This document shows positions 1-13,772 of a stretch of 64,000 nucleotides of DNA, one piece after another; position 1 is the stretch's first letter; every line of letters begins with the position of its first letter. Position numbers and translations under genes: made by a program. Origin of the DNA: Propioniciclava coleopterorum (GTDB lineage Bacteria; Actinomycetota; Actinomycetes; Propionibacteriales; Propionibacteriaceae); assembly GCF_011393335.1 (NCBI RefSeq), contig NZ_CP049865.1, positions 3,428,722 through 3,492,721 on the forward strand, in the 5' to 3' direction. The notes beneath the pieces are model-generated. The model saw only the letters and a list, made by a program, of their open reading frames with translations, did not search any database and had not been told where the DNA came from.

Positions 1-399
1 CGCCCCGGTCTCGGCGTCGCCGGCCATGAGGGCGCGTTGGACCGGCGCGGCCCCGCGCCAGCGCGGCAGCAGCGAGAAGTGCAGGTTGATCCAGCCGTGG
101 CGCGGGATGTCCAGGACGCGCTGGGGCACGAGCGCCCCGTAGGCGACCACCGGGCAGGCGTCGGGGGCGAGCTCGGTCAGCGCCGCGACGAAGTCCTCCT
201 CGCGCGGGTGGGCCGGCTTGAGCACCGGCAGCCCCGCGTCCTGGGCGAACGCGCCGACGGCGCTGGGCAGCAGCCTGCTGCTGCGGCCGCGCGCGGCGTC
301 GGGGCGGGTGACGACGGCCACCACCTCGTGCTGGGAGGCGAGCAGCGCCTCCAGGGCGGGAAGGGCGACGGCCGGGGTTCCGGCGAAGACGAGACGCAC
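1..399 (-). CDS. fmt: Methionyl-tRNA formyltransferase, N-terminal part
   Basis: Formylates the methionine on initiator tRNA using 10-formyl-tetrahydrofolate. Only the first 133 codons are in the window; the rest lies beyond the left edge. The start is GTG ([18 protein letters not shown]), the usual Fmt N-terminus. Near the edge [15 protein letters not shown] matches the catalytic HxSLLPxxRG loop of the formyltransferase family. It follows priA by 17 bp on the same strand, and fmt next to priA is common in bacteria. The identification rests on these two motifs and the context; the C-terminal tRNA-binding domain cannot be seen. Confidence 0.93.
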   Translation of the reverse strand, partial: MRLVFAGTPAVALPALEALLASQHEVVAVVTRPDAARGRSSRLLPSAVGAFAQDAGLPVLKPAHPREEDFVAALTELAPDACPVVAYGALVPQRVLDIPRHGWINLHFSLLPRWRGAAPVQRALMAGDAETGA

Positions 400-416
400 G
401 GGGCCACCCTAGGCGA

Positions 417-2374
417 TCACCCGACGGCCTGCGGATCGACCCTCAGGCGCACCGCCCCCGGCGCCTTGCGCGCCGACCGCTCGGCCAGGAGCGTCCGCAT
501 GCCGCGCACCAGCCCGGCGCCCTCGGCGGGCGGGCAGCGGACCGTGAGCCGCCACGACTCGTCGTCCAGCGGGATGGGGCCGAAGTGCTCCGCGCCGGGC
601 ACGGGGCGCCACGCCGCCTCGGCGTCCTCCAGGGCCGCGCGGGGGCCCTCCAGCACCACCAGGCGGGCCGCCGGGGGGAACCGGGTCTGCACCCGCTCGG
701 TGAGCTCGCGCGCCGCCGCCCCCGCCGGGTCGAGCCGGACGAGGGCCTGCACGGGACGCTCCGCCGCGTCCCCGACGACCAGGACAGTGCCGCCGGTCTC
801 GCCGGGCCGCACCAGGGACGCGGCCTCCAGCCAGCGTCGCAGCGCCTCCTCCCCGGCGCGCAGGTCGGGTCGCGCCAGCATCACGCCGGCGTCCAGCAGC
901 ACCGCTGCGGCGTAGCCCGCCTCGGGGATCGGCTCCGCGCCCGGGGTCGCGAGCACCAGCGCCGACTCGGCGCCCACTGCGTCCACCCGGCGGCCGCCCC
1001 ACGACTGCACGACCCGGGTCTGCGGGAAGGCCCGCCCGAGTTCCTCGGCGGTGCGGGTGACGCCGACCTGGGGAGCGCGCAGCCGGGTGCCGCCGCACTC
1101 CGCGCAGCGCCAGGGCCCCGGCAGTGGGCCGCACGAGGGGCAGGTCAGGCGCATCTCCCCCGCCGCGCGCTCCCCGCGCAGCGGCTGGCCGCAGCGCGGG
1201 CAGTCGGCCGGGGCGCGGCAGGCCTGGCACGCGAGCCGGGGCGCGTAGCCGGCGCGCGGCACCTGCACGAGCACGGGCCCCTGGGAGAGCCCCGCGCGGA
1301 TCGTGGCGAACACCTCGTGGGGCAGCCGGGCGGCGCGGGCGTTCGGGTCCCGCTCCAGGGCGCGGTCGCTGTCCACCGCCACCTTGACGGCCGGACCGAT
1401 CCGCCGCGCCTGCTGCGCGGGCAGGGCGAGCGGCACCAGCCAGCCCCGGGCCAGCAGCGCCTCCACCTCGGCCGTGCGCCCGTAGCCGGCCACCAGCAGC
1501 CCGGACGCCTCGCGCGACGCCCGCAGGGCGGCCACCTCCCGGGCGTGAGGGTAGGGCGCCCGCGGCTCGGCGTAGGCGTCGTTCCCCTCGTCCCACACCG
1601 CGATCAGGCCGAGGTCGGGCAGCGGCGCGTACACCGCCGCGCGGGTGCCCAGCACCAGGCGCACGTCGCCGCGCGCGGCCGCGAGGAAGTTGCGGTACCG
1701 GGTCGCCGGCCCCAGCTCGGCGGTGAGGGTGACGAAGCTCCCGTCCCCGAACTGCTCGGTCGCGCGGGCCTCCAGCGCGGCGAGCGCCGTGGCGTCGGGC
1801 ACCATCAGGATCACCGAGCGACCGCCGCCCAGGGACGCCGCGGCGGCGTCCAGCAGGCCGCCGGCCCAATCCCCGGGGGCGCGAACACCGCCACCGGGTT
1901 CCACGCCGCCCGGACGCCCTCGCCGGCGGCCAGCGCCGCCAGGAACCGCTCGCCGCCGGGGTAGCCGGGCAGCACAGGGGCGGCCCGTTCGGTGCGGGGC
2001 GCGGGCCGCGTCGGGCGGGCGGCCTTCTCGGAGGTGGCGTGCCGCGGCGGCACCGCCAGGCGCACGACGTCGGAGAAGGTGCCGCCCCAGTGGTCGGCGA
2101 CGGCGCGCACGAGCCCGGCGACCGCCGGGGTGAGGACGACCTCGGGCGAGATCACCCGCTCCAGGTCGGCCGGGGCGGCGACGTCGGTCGCGTGGTCGAC
2201 GGCCATCACGTAGCCGTCGCGCAGCTTGCCCGCGAACCGCACCCGCACCCGGACGCCCGGGGCGACCTCGGCGGCCTGCGCCGGGGTCACCGCGTAGTCG
2301 AAGACCCGGTCCAGGTGCGGCAACGGCACGTCGACCGCCACGTGGGCGATCAGCGGCGCGTCCGGGGTCGTCAT
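417..2374 (-). CDS. priA: Primosomal protein PriA, probable pseudo-helicase (frameshifted as given)
   Basis: Replication-restart protein. The N-terminal part (MTTPDAPLIAHVAVDVPLPH, with the 3'-DNA-binding motif GKLRDGYV) is read from 2374 to about 1871; the rest, including the zinc-binding cysteine pairs (CQACRAPADCPRCG and CPSCG...CAEC), is in another frame down to 417. Adding one base to the C5/G4 run at 1871-1879 joins both parts into one protein of about 652 aa. The Walker A site is replaced by APPGDWAGG and the DEEH box by DEGN, so ATPase activity is unlikely; such degenerate PriA proteins are known in actinobacteria. The break is probably a sequence error, since other genes here share the pattern. 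It lies 30 bp after metK. Confidence 0.85.
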
Positions 2375-2404
2375 GGCCCCGATCCTAGGAGCCGGCTCGG
2401 ACGC

Positions 2405-3595
2405 TCAGCCCCGGACGGCCGCGGCCAGCGCCTCGGCCCGATCCGTGCGCTCCCACGTCATGGCGGGCAGCTCGCGGCCGAAGTGGCCGTAGTTGGTGAT
2501 CTGGGAGTAGATCGGGCGCAGCAGGTCCAGGTCGCGGATGATGGCGGCCGGTCGCAGATCGAACGTGGCCAGCACGGCCGCGTTGATCTGCTCCAGCGGC
2601 ACCTTCTCGGTCCCGAAGCACTCGGTGTAGAAGCCGACGGGGTGCGCGCGGCCGATCGCGTAGGCGACCTGCACCTCGCACCGGTCCGCCAGGCCCGCGG
2701 CCACGACGTTCTTGGCGACCCACCGCATCGCGTAGGCGGCGGAGCGGTCCACCTTGGACGGGTCCTTGCCCGAGAACGCGCCGCCGCCGTGGCGGGCCAT
2801 GCCCCCGTAGGTGTCGACGATGATCTTGCGGCCGGTCACGCCGGCGTCGCCCATGGGGCCGCCGATGACGAACTTGCCGGTGGGGTTCACGAAGGTGCGG
2901 TGGCCCTCCGAGGCGATGTCGTAGCGGGCCAGCACCGGGTCGATGACGAGCCGGGTCACGGCGTCCTTGACCAGGCCCTCGCTCCAGGCCCGCTCGGTGT
3001 GCTGCGTGGAGACCACGACGGTGTCGACGCGCACGGGGCGGTCGCCGTCGTACTCGATGGTGACCTGGGTCTTGCCGTCGGGCAGCACCCAGTCGAGCTC
3101 GCCGGTCTTGCGGACCTCGGAGAGGCGCTCCGACAGCCGGTGGGCGATGTCGATCGGCAGCGGCATCAGCGTGGGGGTGTCGGTGCAGGCGTAGCCGAAC
3201 ATCAGGCCCTGGTCGCCGGCGCCCTGCCGGTCGAGCGCGTCGGTGCCGCCGCCCTCGCGGACCTCCTCGGCCAGGTCGACGCCCTGGGCGATGTCGGGGC
3301 TCTGGTTGCCCAGCGACACCAGGACGCCGCAGCTCTTGCCGTCGAACGACGCGCCGGCGTGGTCGTACCCGATGGACAGGATCCGCTCGCGCGCGATCCC
3401 GGAGATGTCGGCGTACGCCTCGGTGGACACCTCGCCGGCGACGACGACGGTGCCGGTGGTCACCAGGGTCTCCACCGCGACGCGGCTGTTGACGTCCTGG
3501 GCGAGCAGGGCGTCCAGCACGGCGTCGCTGACGGAGTCGGCGACCTTGTCCGGATGTCCCTCGGTGACGGATTCCGAGGTGAACAGACGGGTCAC
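2405..3595 (-). CDS. metK: S-adenosylmethionine synthetase
   Basis: Makes S-adenosylmethionine from methionine and ATP in the cytoplasm. The 396-residue length is normal. The N-terminus ([15 protein letters not shown]) contains the ATP-binding histidine, and a K/Mg-binding stretch ([17 protein letters not shown]) and the glycine-rich [16 protein letters not shown] loop follow at about residues 225 and 260. The start is GTG, preceded by AGGAGG six bases upstream. The gene sits 10 bp after coaBC, so it is probably cotranscribed with coaBC upstream and priA/fmt downstream. No SAM riboswitch can fit in the 10-bp gap. Confidence 0.97.
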   Translation of the reverse strand: MTRLFTSESVTEGHPDKVADSVSDAVLDALLAQDVNSRVAVETLVTTGTVVVAGEVSTEAYADISGIARERILSIGYDHAGASFDGKSCGVLVSLGNQSPDIAQGVDLAEEVREGGGTDALDRQGAGDQGLMFGYACTDTPTLMPLPIDIAHRLSERLSEVRKTGELDWVLPDGKTQVTIEYDGDRPVRVDTVVVSTQHTERAWSEGLVKDAVTRLVIDPVLARYDIASEGHRTFVNPTGKFVIGGPMGDAGVTGRKIIVDTYGGMARHGGGAFSGKDPSKVDRSAAYAMRWVAKNVVAAGLADRCEVQVAYAIGRAHPVGFYTECFGTEKVPLEQINAAVLATFDLRPAAIIRDLDLLRPIYSQITNYGHFGRELPAMTWERTDRAEALAAAVRG

Positions 3596-3605
3596 GGATT
3601 TCCTC

Positions 3606-4826
3606 CTACGAATGGATGCCGACGACAGCGTCCCAGATGCGGTGCGCGATCGCGGCCTTGTCTCCGCTGGCGGTCAACACCACCTGATCAGGGGCGATGA
3701 TCGTCACGGAGTTGTCGGGGCTGCCGAAGACGGCACCGCCCGACACGTTGTTGAGCACGAGCAGGTCGCAGCCCTTGCGGGCGAGCTTGGCGCGTCCCAG
3801 CTCGAGCAGGTGGGCCTCGTCGTCGGCGGTCTCGGCGGCGAAGCCGACGATGACCTGCCCGGCGGGGCCGGCGCCGGACGCCGACAGTGCGGCGAGCACG
3901 TCGGTGGTCTCGGTCAGGCGGAGCTCGAGCGTGCCCGAGCCGTCCTTCTTGATCTTGCCGTCCGCCACTCGCTCGGGGGTGAAGTCCGCGGCCGCGACGG
4001 CCATGACCAGCGCGTCCGCGGTCGGCTGCAGGGCGAGCATCGCCTCGGCCAGTTCGGCGGTGGAGCCCACGCGGACGACGTCGGCGCCGCTGGGCACCGG
4101 CTCGGTGATGTGGGCGGCCACCAGCGTGACGCGCGCGCCGCGCAGGGCGGCGGTGCGGGCCAGCGCGACGCCCTGGCGTCCGCTGCTCGCGTTGCCCAGG
4201 AAGCGCACGGGGTCCAGTTGCTCGCGGGTCCCGCCGGCGCTGATGACCACGTGCCGGCCGGCCAGATCGCGCGCGCGGACCGCGGCGACGGCGTCCTCGT
4301 CCCCCAGCAGGGAGGCGACGACCGCCTGGATGTCGTGCGGCTCGGGCAGGCGTCCTGGGCCGGAGTCGGCGCCGGTGAGGCGGCCGTCGGCCGGATCCAT
4401 GACGAGCGCGCCGCGCCCCCGCAGGGTCGCGACGTTCGCCTGGGTGGCGGGGTGCAGCCACATCTCGGTGTGCATCGCCGGCACGAACAGCACCGGGCAG
4501 CGCGCCGTGAGCAGCACGTTGGTGAGCAGGTCGTCGGCCCGCCCGGACGCCGCCCGCGCGAGCAGGTCGGCGGTGGCGGGGGCCACCACGACGAGGTCGG
4601 CCTGCTGGCCGATCCGGACGTGGGGCACGTCCTCGACGCCGCCGAAGACGCCGGTGCGCACCGGGTGCCCCGAGAGGGCCTCCCAGGTGGTGGCACCGAC
4701 GAACTCCAGCGCGTTCGGGGTGGGCACGACCGTGACGTCGTGCCCGGACTCGCTCAGGCGCCGCAGCAACTCGCACGCCTTGTAGGCGGCGATGCCGCCG
4801 GCGACGCCCAGGACGATGCGGCTCAC
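3606..4826 (-). CDS. coaBC: Bifunctional phosphopantothenoylcysteine decarboxylase / phosphopantothenate-cysteine ligase
   Basis: Carries out two steps of coenzyme A synthesis. The CoaC flavoprotein half (about 1-180) shows [18 protein letters not shown], the catalytic histidine in VPHVRIG and PAMHTEMW, which is the actinobacterial form of the PxMNxxMW substrate clamp. The CoaB half (about 185-406) starts at [18 protein letters not shown], with NASSGRQG for nucleotide binding and DGKIKK for the lysine motif. The start is GTG, 10 bp after rpoZ. The length of 406 aa is typical, and the rpoZ-coaBC-metK order is standard in actinobacteria. Confidence 0.96.
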   Translation of the reverse strand: MSRIVLGVAGGIAAYKACELLRRLSESGHDVTVVPTPNALEFVGATTWEALSGHPVRTGVFGGVEDVPHVRIGQQADLVVVAPATADLLARAASGRADDLLTNVLLTARCPVLFVPAMHTEMWLHPATQANVATLRGRGALVMDPADGRLTGADSGPGRLPEPHDIQAVVASLLGDEDAVAAVRARDLAGRHVVISAGGTREQLDPVRFLGNASSGRQGVALARTAALRGARVTLVAAHITEPVPSGADVVRVGSTAELAEAMLALQPTADALVMAVAAADFTPERVADGKIKKDGSGTLELRLTETTDVLAALSASGAGPAGQVIVGFAAETADDEAHLLELGRAKLARKGCDLLVLNNVSGGAVFGSPDNSVTIIAPDQVVLTASGDKAAIAHRIWDAVVGIHS

Positions 4827-4836
4827 GCCGGCCCGC

Positions 4837-5175
4837 TCAGGCCAGGTCGTCGGGGGCGAAGGGGTCGACGCCGAAGTCGGGGTCGGCCTCCGCCTCGGCG
4901 CGCGCGGCGGCCTCGGCCTCGGGGTCGATCTCGTTGCACTCCAGCACGTCGGCGGAGATCTCGCGCAGCGCGATCGTCAGGGGCTTCTCCTGCACGGTCG
5001 TCTCGACCAGGGGCCCGACGTTCTCCAGCAGGCCTTCGCCCAGCTGGCTGTAGTAGGCGTTGATCTGGCGCGCCCGCTTGGCGGCGAACAGGACCAGACG
5101 GTACTTGGAATCGACCTTGCTCAGCAGATCATCGATCGGAGGGTTGGTGATCCCCTCAGGAACATGGGTGCTCAA
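4837..5175 (-). CDS. rpoZ: RNA polymerase omega subunit
   Basis: Small accessory subunit that helps assemble the beta-prime subunit of RNA polymerase. The protein (112 aa) has the omega core [20 protein letters not shown] followed by [12 protein letters not shown] and the C-terminal [11 protein letters not shown] region. I place the start at a TTG (LSTHVPEG) because AGAAGG lies about six bases upstream; the open frame extends much further upstream but that part overlaps gmk and is not omega-like. The acidic tail from about residue 80 ([17 protein letters not shown]) is common in actinobacterial omega. It sits 26 bp after gmk. Confidence 0.93.
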   Translation of the reverse strand: MSTHVPEGITNPPIDDLLSKVDSKYRLVLFAAKRARQINAYYSQLGEGLLENVGPLVETTVQEKPLTIALREISADVLECNEIDPEAEAAARAEAEADPDFGVDPFAPDDLA

Positions 5176-5201
5176 CGTCCACCTTCTGTTGCGTCTCGAG
5201 G

Positions 5202-5753
5202 TTACAAACTCAAGAAGTCTACCAGTTCGGCGACGGCCCTGTTCACATCGTCGTTCACGATGATCCGATCGAACTCCTCGGCCGCCGCCAGCTCGACCTT
5301 CGCGGTCTCCAGCCGGCGCTCCACCTGGTCGGGGGTCTCGGTGCCGCGGCCCTCGAGCCGCTCGACGAGGGTGTCCCAGTCGGGCGGGGCGATGAACACG
5401 AACTGCGCCGAGGGCAGGCGGTCGCGGACCTGGCGGGCGCCCTGCAGGTCGATCTCGAGGATCGCCGGGCGGCCCGCCGCCTGGGTCGCGAACACGGGCG
5501 CCGACGGCGTCCCGTAACGGTGCTTGCCGTGGACGGTCGCCCACTCCAGCAACCCGTTCTCCGCGATGAGCTGCTCGAATTCATCCACCGAGCGGAACAG
5601 GTAGTGGACGCCGTCCACCTCGCCGGGTCGGGGCGGGCGTGTCGTCGCCGACACGCTCACCCAAACCTCGGGATGGAGCTTTCGCAATTGCCGCACCACG
5701 GTTCCCTTGCCGACGCCCGCGGGCCCCGAAATAACCGTGATGCGTGCCGTCAC
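5202..5753 (-). CDS. gmk: Guanylate kinase
   Basis: Phosphorylates GMP to GDP. The P-loop [12 protein letters not shown] is at residues 9-20 and the GMP-binding region [19 protein letters not shown] follows at about 33-51. IDLQGARQV and a C-terminal [11 protein letters not shown] complete the guanylate kinase fold. The length of 183 aa is normal. The GTG start overlaps the mihF stop by four bases (GTGA), which indicates translational coupling and fixes the start. The mihF-gmk-rpoZ order is characteristic of actinobacteria. Confidence 0.96.
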   Translation of the reverse strand: MTARITVISGPAGVGKGTVVRQLRKLHPEVWVSVSATTRPPRPGEVDGVHYLFRSVDEFEQLIAENGLLEWATVHGKHRYGTPSAPVFATQAAGRPAILEIDLQGARQVRDRLPSAQFVFIAPPDWDTLVERLEGRGTETPDQVERRLETAKVELAAAEEFDRIIVNDDVNRAVAELVDFLSL

Positions 5754-6061
5754 TTGAATTCAGCCTTCAGGCCCGCCACCTGGTGACGGCCGAGGCCGCG
5801 AATGCGACGGTTCGGGGCGATGTCGAGCTTCTCCATGACGGCCGTGGCGCGCTTCTCCCCCACACGCGGGAGCGACTTGAGAAGGTCGACGACCTTCACG
5901 TGAGCGAGCACGTCATCGCCGGCGGCCTCGTCGAGAGCCTCCGAGAGGGACAGTGCCCCGGTTCGGACCTTGGCCTTCAACTCGGCTCGGACGCGCCGCG
6001 CCTGGGTGGCGGCCGCGCGGGCGGCCTGGAGTTGTTCGGTGGTCAACTGCGGAATGGACAC
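5750..6061 (-). CDS. mihF: Integration host factor, actinobacterial type
   Basis: Nucleoid-associated DNA-bending protein of the actinobacterial IHF (mIHF) family, unrelated in fold to E. coli IHF. The 103-residue protein has the helical N-terminus [20 protein letters not shown] and the helix-two-turns-helix segment [20 protein letters not shown], ending in [11 protein letters not shown], which are the hallmarks of the family. The start is GTG, with GGAG placed about six bases upstream. The 70 bp between it and pyrF probably carry its promoter, but I see no clear -35/-10 pair. Its stop overlaps the gmk start. Confidence 0.95.
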   Translation of the reverse strand: MSIPQLTTEQLQAARAAATQARRVRAELKAKVRTGALSLSEALDEAAGDDVLAHVKVVDLLKSLPRVGEKRATAVMEKLDIAPNRRIRGLGRHQVAGLKAEFK

Positions 6062-6131
6062 TTATTTCTCCAACGTTCGGAGGGACTCAATACCCACCAA
6101 CCAGACGGCTGGGTCTTCGAATGGTAGCAAC

Positions 6132-6938
6132 TCAGACGGCCGCGTAGGACTTCGCTTTTGCCCGTAGCGCCTCGGAGTCCGGCCCGGCCTGAAGAATCCC
6201 GCGTCCGACCATGGGAAGCACCTTGTCGAAGGCGGGTCCGAACAATTCGGGCAGGTCCTCGAGTCGCCCACCCTGGGCGCCGATTCCTGGGACGAGGATG
6301 GACGCGTTGAACTCGGAGACGTCGCAGGCGAGCGTCCCGTGGGTGCCGCCCACGACCAGCCCGATGGCGCGGGTGCGGGCCCGCGAATTCAGTTCCTTGG
6401 CGGCGTCGATGATCTCCTGGACCACCGAGCCCTCCCGCCCCAGCGCCAGCTGGACGCTTCCGCCCTCGGGGTTGGACGTGCGGGCGAGCACGTACACGCC
6501 GCGGTCGAAGGCGATCGCGCGCTCGAAGGCGGGCATGAGGGACTCGAACCCCAGGTAGGGCGACAAGGTGACGGCGTCGCCCGCCAGGGGCGAATCGGGG
6601 GCCAGGTAGGCCTCGGCGTAGGCGGACATGGTGGATCCGATGTCGCCGCGCTTGGCGTCGATGATGCTCAGCGCACCGGCCGCGCGGATTTCAGCGATCA
6701 CGGTCTCCAGGACGGCGATCCCCGCCGAGCCGTACACCTCGAAGAAGGCCGACTGGGGTTTGAAGACCGCCACGGTCTCGCCCAGGGCGTCGATGATGGT
6801 GCGGCAGTAGCGCTCCAGTCCGGCGGCCGTCAGGGGCAGGCCCCACGCCGACAGCAGCGACGCGTGCGGGTCGATCCCCACGCACAGGTTGCCCCGTTCG
6901 GCGGTCAGGGCCTTCAGACGCTGGTTGTAGGTGCTCAC
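6132..6938 (-). CDS. pyrF: Orotidine-5'-phosphate decarboxylase (type 2)
   Basis: Last step of UMP synthesis. The catalytic motif DAKRGDIGST at about residues 94-103 and the length of 268 aa place it in the longer PyrF subfamily found in actinobacteria. Other conserved stretches are GIDPHASLL near the N-terminus, FKPQSAFFE, and PGIGAQGG near the C-terminus, which binds the phosphate. The GTG start overlaps the pyrD stop by four bases. It is the distal gene of a carA-carB-pyrD-pyrF run on the minus strand; coupling to pyrD supports coordinated pyrimidine synthesis. Confidence 0.96.
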   Translation of the reverse strand: MSTYNQRLKALTAERGNLCVGIDPHASLLSAWGLPLTAAGLERYCRTIIDALGETVAVFKPQSAFFEVYGSAGIAVLETVIAEIRAAGALSIIDAKRGDIGSTMSAYAEAYLAPDSPLAGDAVTLSPYLGFESLMPAFERAIAFDRGVYVLARTSNPEGGSVQLALGREGSVVQEIIDAAKELNSRARTRAIGLVVGGTHGTLACDVSEFNASILVPGIGAQGGRLEDLPELFGPAFDKVLPMVGRGILQAGPDSEALRAKAKSYAAV

Positions 6939-7995
6939 CGAACCTCCTCGTTGATGTCCGCGATGAGTGCGGGGCCTGCGTAGATGAAGCCAGTGTAAAG
7001 CTGGACCAGGCTCGCGCCGGCGTCCAGCAGCGCACGGGCGTCGTCCGCGGTCATCACGCCGCCCGAGCCGATGACCGGCAGGTCGGTGTGCCCGGCGACG
7101 TACGCGACCACCTCGCGGGCCCGCGCCGTGAGCGGACGGCCGGACAGCCCGCCGGCCTCGTCGGCGAGCCGCCGGTCCGCCTCGGCCAGCCCCGTCCGGC
7201 TCAGCGTCGTGTTGGTGGCGATCAGGCCCGCGGCGCCGCCGTCGGTGACCGCCTGCAGCACCTCGTCGAGCTGGGGCCAGGTCAGGTCCGGGGCGACCTT
7301 GACGAAGACCGGCAGCGGGTCGCCGGGGGCCTGCAGCGCCGCGCGGGCGGTGAGCGCGCCCACGAGCTCCCCCAGCGCGCCGCCGTCCTGCAGCGAGCGC
7401 AGGCCGGGGGTGTTGGGGCTGGAGACGTTGATCGCGATGTAGTCGGCGTGCGGCGCCAGCCGGTCGAAGGAGGTCAGGTAGTCCCCCACCGCGTCGGCCA
7501 GCGGCGTCGCCTTGGTCTTGCCCAGGGAGATCCCCAGCGGGATGCCGGCGGCGCGGTTCCCGCGCACGATCCCGGCCACGCCGAGCCGGTTGGACACCTC
7601 GACCGAGCCGCCGTTGTTGAAGCCCATCCGGTTGACCAGGGCCCCCGACGCCGGGGCGCGGAAGACCCGCGGCCGGTCGTTGCCGGGCTGCCCCTGCGCG
7701 GTGACCGTCCCGAGTTCGGCGAAGGCGAAGCCGAGGTACTGCCAGGCGAGCGCGGCGCGCGCGTCCTTGTCCATCCCGGCGGCCAGCCCCACGCGCCCGG
7801 GGAAGTCGATCCCCGCGACCGTGACCGGGTCGCCCGACGTCCGGGTGAGCAGGCCGACCAGGTCGCGCACCCCCGGCAGCGCCCCGAGCAGCGCCAGCGC
7901 CCCGATCATGTCCTCGTGGATCGATTCAGGGTCGCCGGCGTGCGCCCGGAACAGCGCCGGGCGCACCAACCGGGTGTACCCGTCGCGCACGAGGT

Positions 7996-7999
<4 letters not shown>
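6935..7999 (-). CDS. pyrD: Dihydroorotate dehydrogenase (quinone), class 2
   Basis: Oxidises dihydroorotate to orotate. At 354 aa, with an N-terminal helical extension ([20 protein letters not shown]) before the barrel, it is a class 2, membrane-associated, quinone-linked enzyme. Conserved motifs include [19 protein letters not shown], the catalytic serine in [12 protein letters not shown], and the FMN-binding [11 protein letters not shown]. The ATG overlaps the carB stop by four bases. The reading frame continues far upstream, but only as an overlap with carB, so the ATG at 7999 is the natural start. Confidence 0.96.
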
Positions 8000-11345
<3,346 letters not shown>

Positions 11346-11346
<1 letters not shown>

Positions 11347-12494
11347 CAGGCGTTCTCTCCCGTCGAGCGGTGGGCGTCCATGACTTCGATGAAGCGGTCG
11401 AACAGGTAGGCCGAGTCGTGCGGGCCGGCGGCCGCCTCGGGGTGGTACTGCACCGAGAAGGCGCGGATGCGGCCGTCGGCGTCCAGCAGTTCCAGGCCCT
11501 CCACGACGTCGTCGTTGAGGCACACGTGGCTGACGATCGCGTCGCCCCACGGCGTGGCGGTGGGCCGGTCGAGCGGCGCGTCGACCGCGAAGCCGTGGTT
11601 CTGCGCGGTGATCGCCACGCGTCCGGTGCGGTGATCGCGGACCGGCACGTTCAGGCCGCGGTGGCCGTACTTGAGCTTGTAGGTGCCGAAGCCCAGCGCC
11701 CGGCCGAAGATCTGGTTGCCGAAGCAGATGCCGAAGTACGGCAGCCCGGAATCCAGCACGTCGGTGAGCAGCGCGACGGCCTCGTCGGCGGTGGCCGGGT
11801 CGCCGGGGCCGTTGGAGAAGAACACCCCGTCGACGTTCAGCGCCTCGATCTGCGCCAGGGTCGTCGTCGCGGGCAGGACGTGCACCTCGATGCCGCGCGC
11901 GGCCATGAGCTCGGGCGTCATCTCCTTGATTCCCAGGTCGATCGCCGCGACGGTGTGCGTCCGCTCCCCCACGGCGGGCACCACGACGGGCTCGCCGACC
12001 GTGACCTCCTCGACCAGGTTCGCGCCCACCATCGGCGGCTGCTGCAGGACGCGCTCGAGCAGCTTGTCGGGGTCCAGCTCGGTCGTGGACAGCCCGGCCC
12101 GCATGGAGCCGCGCTCGCGCAGGTGCCGGGTCAGGGCGCGGGTGTCGATGTCGCTGATGCCGACGATCCCCTGCTCGCGCAGCGCCTCGTCCAGGCCGCG
12201 GTTGGCCCGCCAGTTGGAGGTGACGCGCGAGGCGTCGCGGACCGCGAAGCCGGCCACCCAGATGCGGCGGGACTCGTCGTCCTCGTCGTTCCAGCCGGTG
12301 TTACCGATCTGCGGGGCGGTGGCCACCACGATCTGGCGCCGGTAGGAAGGGTCGGTGAGGGTCTCCTGGTAGCCGGTCATGCCGGTGGAGAACACCGCCT
12401 CGCCGAAGGTCTCGCCCGCCGCACCGAACGACGATCCACGGAAGAATCGACCATCCTCGAGTACGAGCAGTGCGGGGCTGTCGGTGCGTTCCAT
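11346..12494 (-). CDS. carA: Carbamoyl-phosphate synthase small subunit (glutaminase)
   Basis: Releases ammonia from glutamine for CarB. The 382-residue protein has the N-terminal CarA domain ([16 protein letters not shown]) and a class I glutamine amidotransferase domain with the nucleophile in [10 protein letters not shown] and the histidine-glutamate pair in QYHPEAA. I start it at MERTDSP because AAGGGA lies seven bases upstream; an upstream in-frame ATG at 12512 lacks such a site and overlaps nusB. It begins 14 bp after nusB, so efp-nusB-carA-carB-pyrD-pyrF may form one transcript. Confidence 0.96.
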
Positions 12495-12508
12495 GGGTGC
12501 GTCCCTTC

Positions 12509-13111
12509 TCATTCCTGGGCTGCGTCCCCCGTCGGGTCCTCAGCGGTGTCGGTGGCGTCCGTGCCGGAGTCGGCGGACGGCGTGTCCTGGGTGTGGCCCG
12601 CATCAGCCGCGGCGTCGTCCGCCCCGGTCTCCGGCGCCTGGTCGGCTCCGGACGCGGGCACGGATCGTCGCAGGCGGGCGGCCGCCTGGGCCAGCACCGC
12701 GTTCACGAACGCGGGCGACTCGTCGGTCGACAGCTCGGCGGCCAGGTCGACCGCCTCCTTGATCGCCACCTGGGGCGGGGTGTCGGTGTGGGCGAGCTCG
12801 AACAGCGCGATGCGCGCCAGGTTGCGGTCCACCCGGTTCATCCGCTCCAGCGTCCACCCGGGGGTGAGGCTGGCTGCGAGCAGCGCGTCGATCTCCTCGG
12901 CGTGCGCCAGGTAGCCGTTCACCAGGTCGATCGTGAACGGGCGCACCGGCGGCTCGGCCCAGCCGACCCGGTCGGCGAGCGTCTCGGTCGTGGGGCGCTC
13001 GCGCAGGTCGCTCTCGAACAGGATGTCGAGCGCCCGCTTACGGGCCTTCGTCCGGGTGGAGTTCTCGCGGTTGCGGACCCGGCCGTGGGAAGGTGTGGCG
13101 GGCTCGGTCAC
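12509..13111 (-). CDS. nusB: Transcription antitermination factor NusB with acidic tail
   Basis: Binds boxA RNA with NusE (S10) during rRNA antitermination. The NusB core runs from about residue 20 ([16 protein letters not shown]) to 150, with [18 protein letters not shown] and the [12 protein letters not shown] helix. The last 50 residues are a low-complexity Asp/Ala/Thr tail, which makes the protein 200 aa, longer than the usual 140-160. The GTG start overlaps the efp stop by four bases. The acidic tail may be a disordered lineage-specific extension; I see no domain in it. Confidence 0.94.
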   Translation of the reverse strand: MTEPATPSHGRVRNRENSTRTKARKRALDILFESDLRERPTTETLADRVGWAEPPVRPFTIDLVNGYLAHAEEIDALLAASLTPGWTLERMNRVDRNLARIALFELAHTDTPPQVAIKEAVDLAAELSTDESPAFVNAVLAQAAARLRRSVPASGADQAPETGADDAAADAGHTQDTPSADSGTDATDTAEDPTGDAAQE

Positions 13112-13677
13112 CCGTTGACCCGGCCGAGGTAGCTGCCGTCGCGGGTGTCGACCTTCACCTTGGTGCCCTCGTCGATGAACAGCGGCACCTGGATCTGCTT
13201 GCCGGTCTCGAGCGTGGCCGGCTTGGTGCCGGCCGAGCTGCGGTCGCCCTGCAGGCCGGGCTCGGTGTAGGTGATCACGAGCTCGACCGAGGCCGGGAGC
13301 TCGATGTAGAGGGGGTTCTCCTCGTGCAGGGCCACCAGGGCGTTCTGGTTCTCCAGCATGTAGTCCGCGGCGTCACCGACGGTGGCGGCCGGGATGTGCA
13401 CCTGGTCGTAGCTGGTGGTGTCCATGAAGACGTACGCGTCGCCGTCCTGGTACAGGTACTGCATCTCGCGACGGTCGACGTTGGCGCTCTCGACCTTGGT
13501 GTCGGAGTTGAACGTCTTGTCGACGACCTTGCCGCTCAGCACGTGCTTGAGCTTGCTCCGCACAACGGTGTTGCCCTTGCCGGGCTTGTGGTGCTGGAAC
13601 CAGATGACCTGCCACAGCTGGCCGTCCAGGTCGAGGACCGTTCCGTTCTTCAGATCGTTGGTCGAGATCGTGGGCAT
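13108..13677 (-). CDS. efp: Translation elongation factor P
   Basis: Relieves ribosome stalling at proline stretches. The 189-residue protein has the KOW-like domain I with the tip lysine in [12 protein letters not shown] (Lys34) and two OB domains, ending [13 protein letters not shown]. The ATG follows AAAGGGA by six bases. No EpmA/B or other modification enzyme is nearby. Its stop overlaps the nusB start, a common efp-nusB pairing. Upstream, between 13678 and 13772, lies a short gap that probably holds its promoter. Confidence 0.97.
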   Translation of the reverse strand: MPTISTNDLKNGTVLDLDGQLWQVIWFQHHKPGKGNTVVRSKLKHVLSGKVVDKTFNSDTKVESANVDRREMQYLYQDGDAYVFMDTTSYDQVHIPAATVGDAADYMLENQNALVALHEENPLYIELPASVELVITYTEPGLQGDRSSAGTKPATLETGKQIQVPLFIDEGTKVKVDTRDGSYLGRVNG

Positions 13678-13772
13678 GCGCGTCCCTTTCCACGTCGAGT
13701 TCCCGACCGTCCACTCTACCGGGGGAACCCCGCCTGGTCGAAACGGCGTCCAACGGCGGACGCCGCGGGCGT

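Noticed and set aside
3596-3605. SAM riboswitch before metK
   Set aside because: Only 10 bp separate coaBC from metK.
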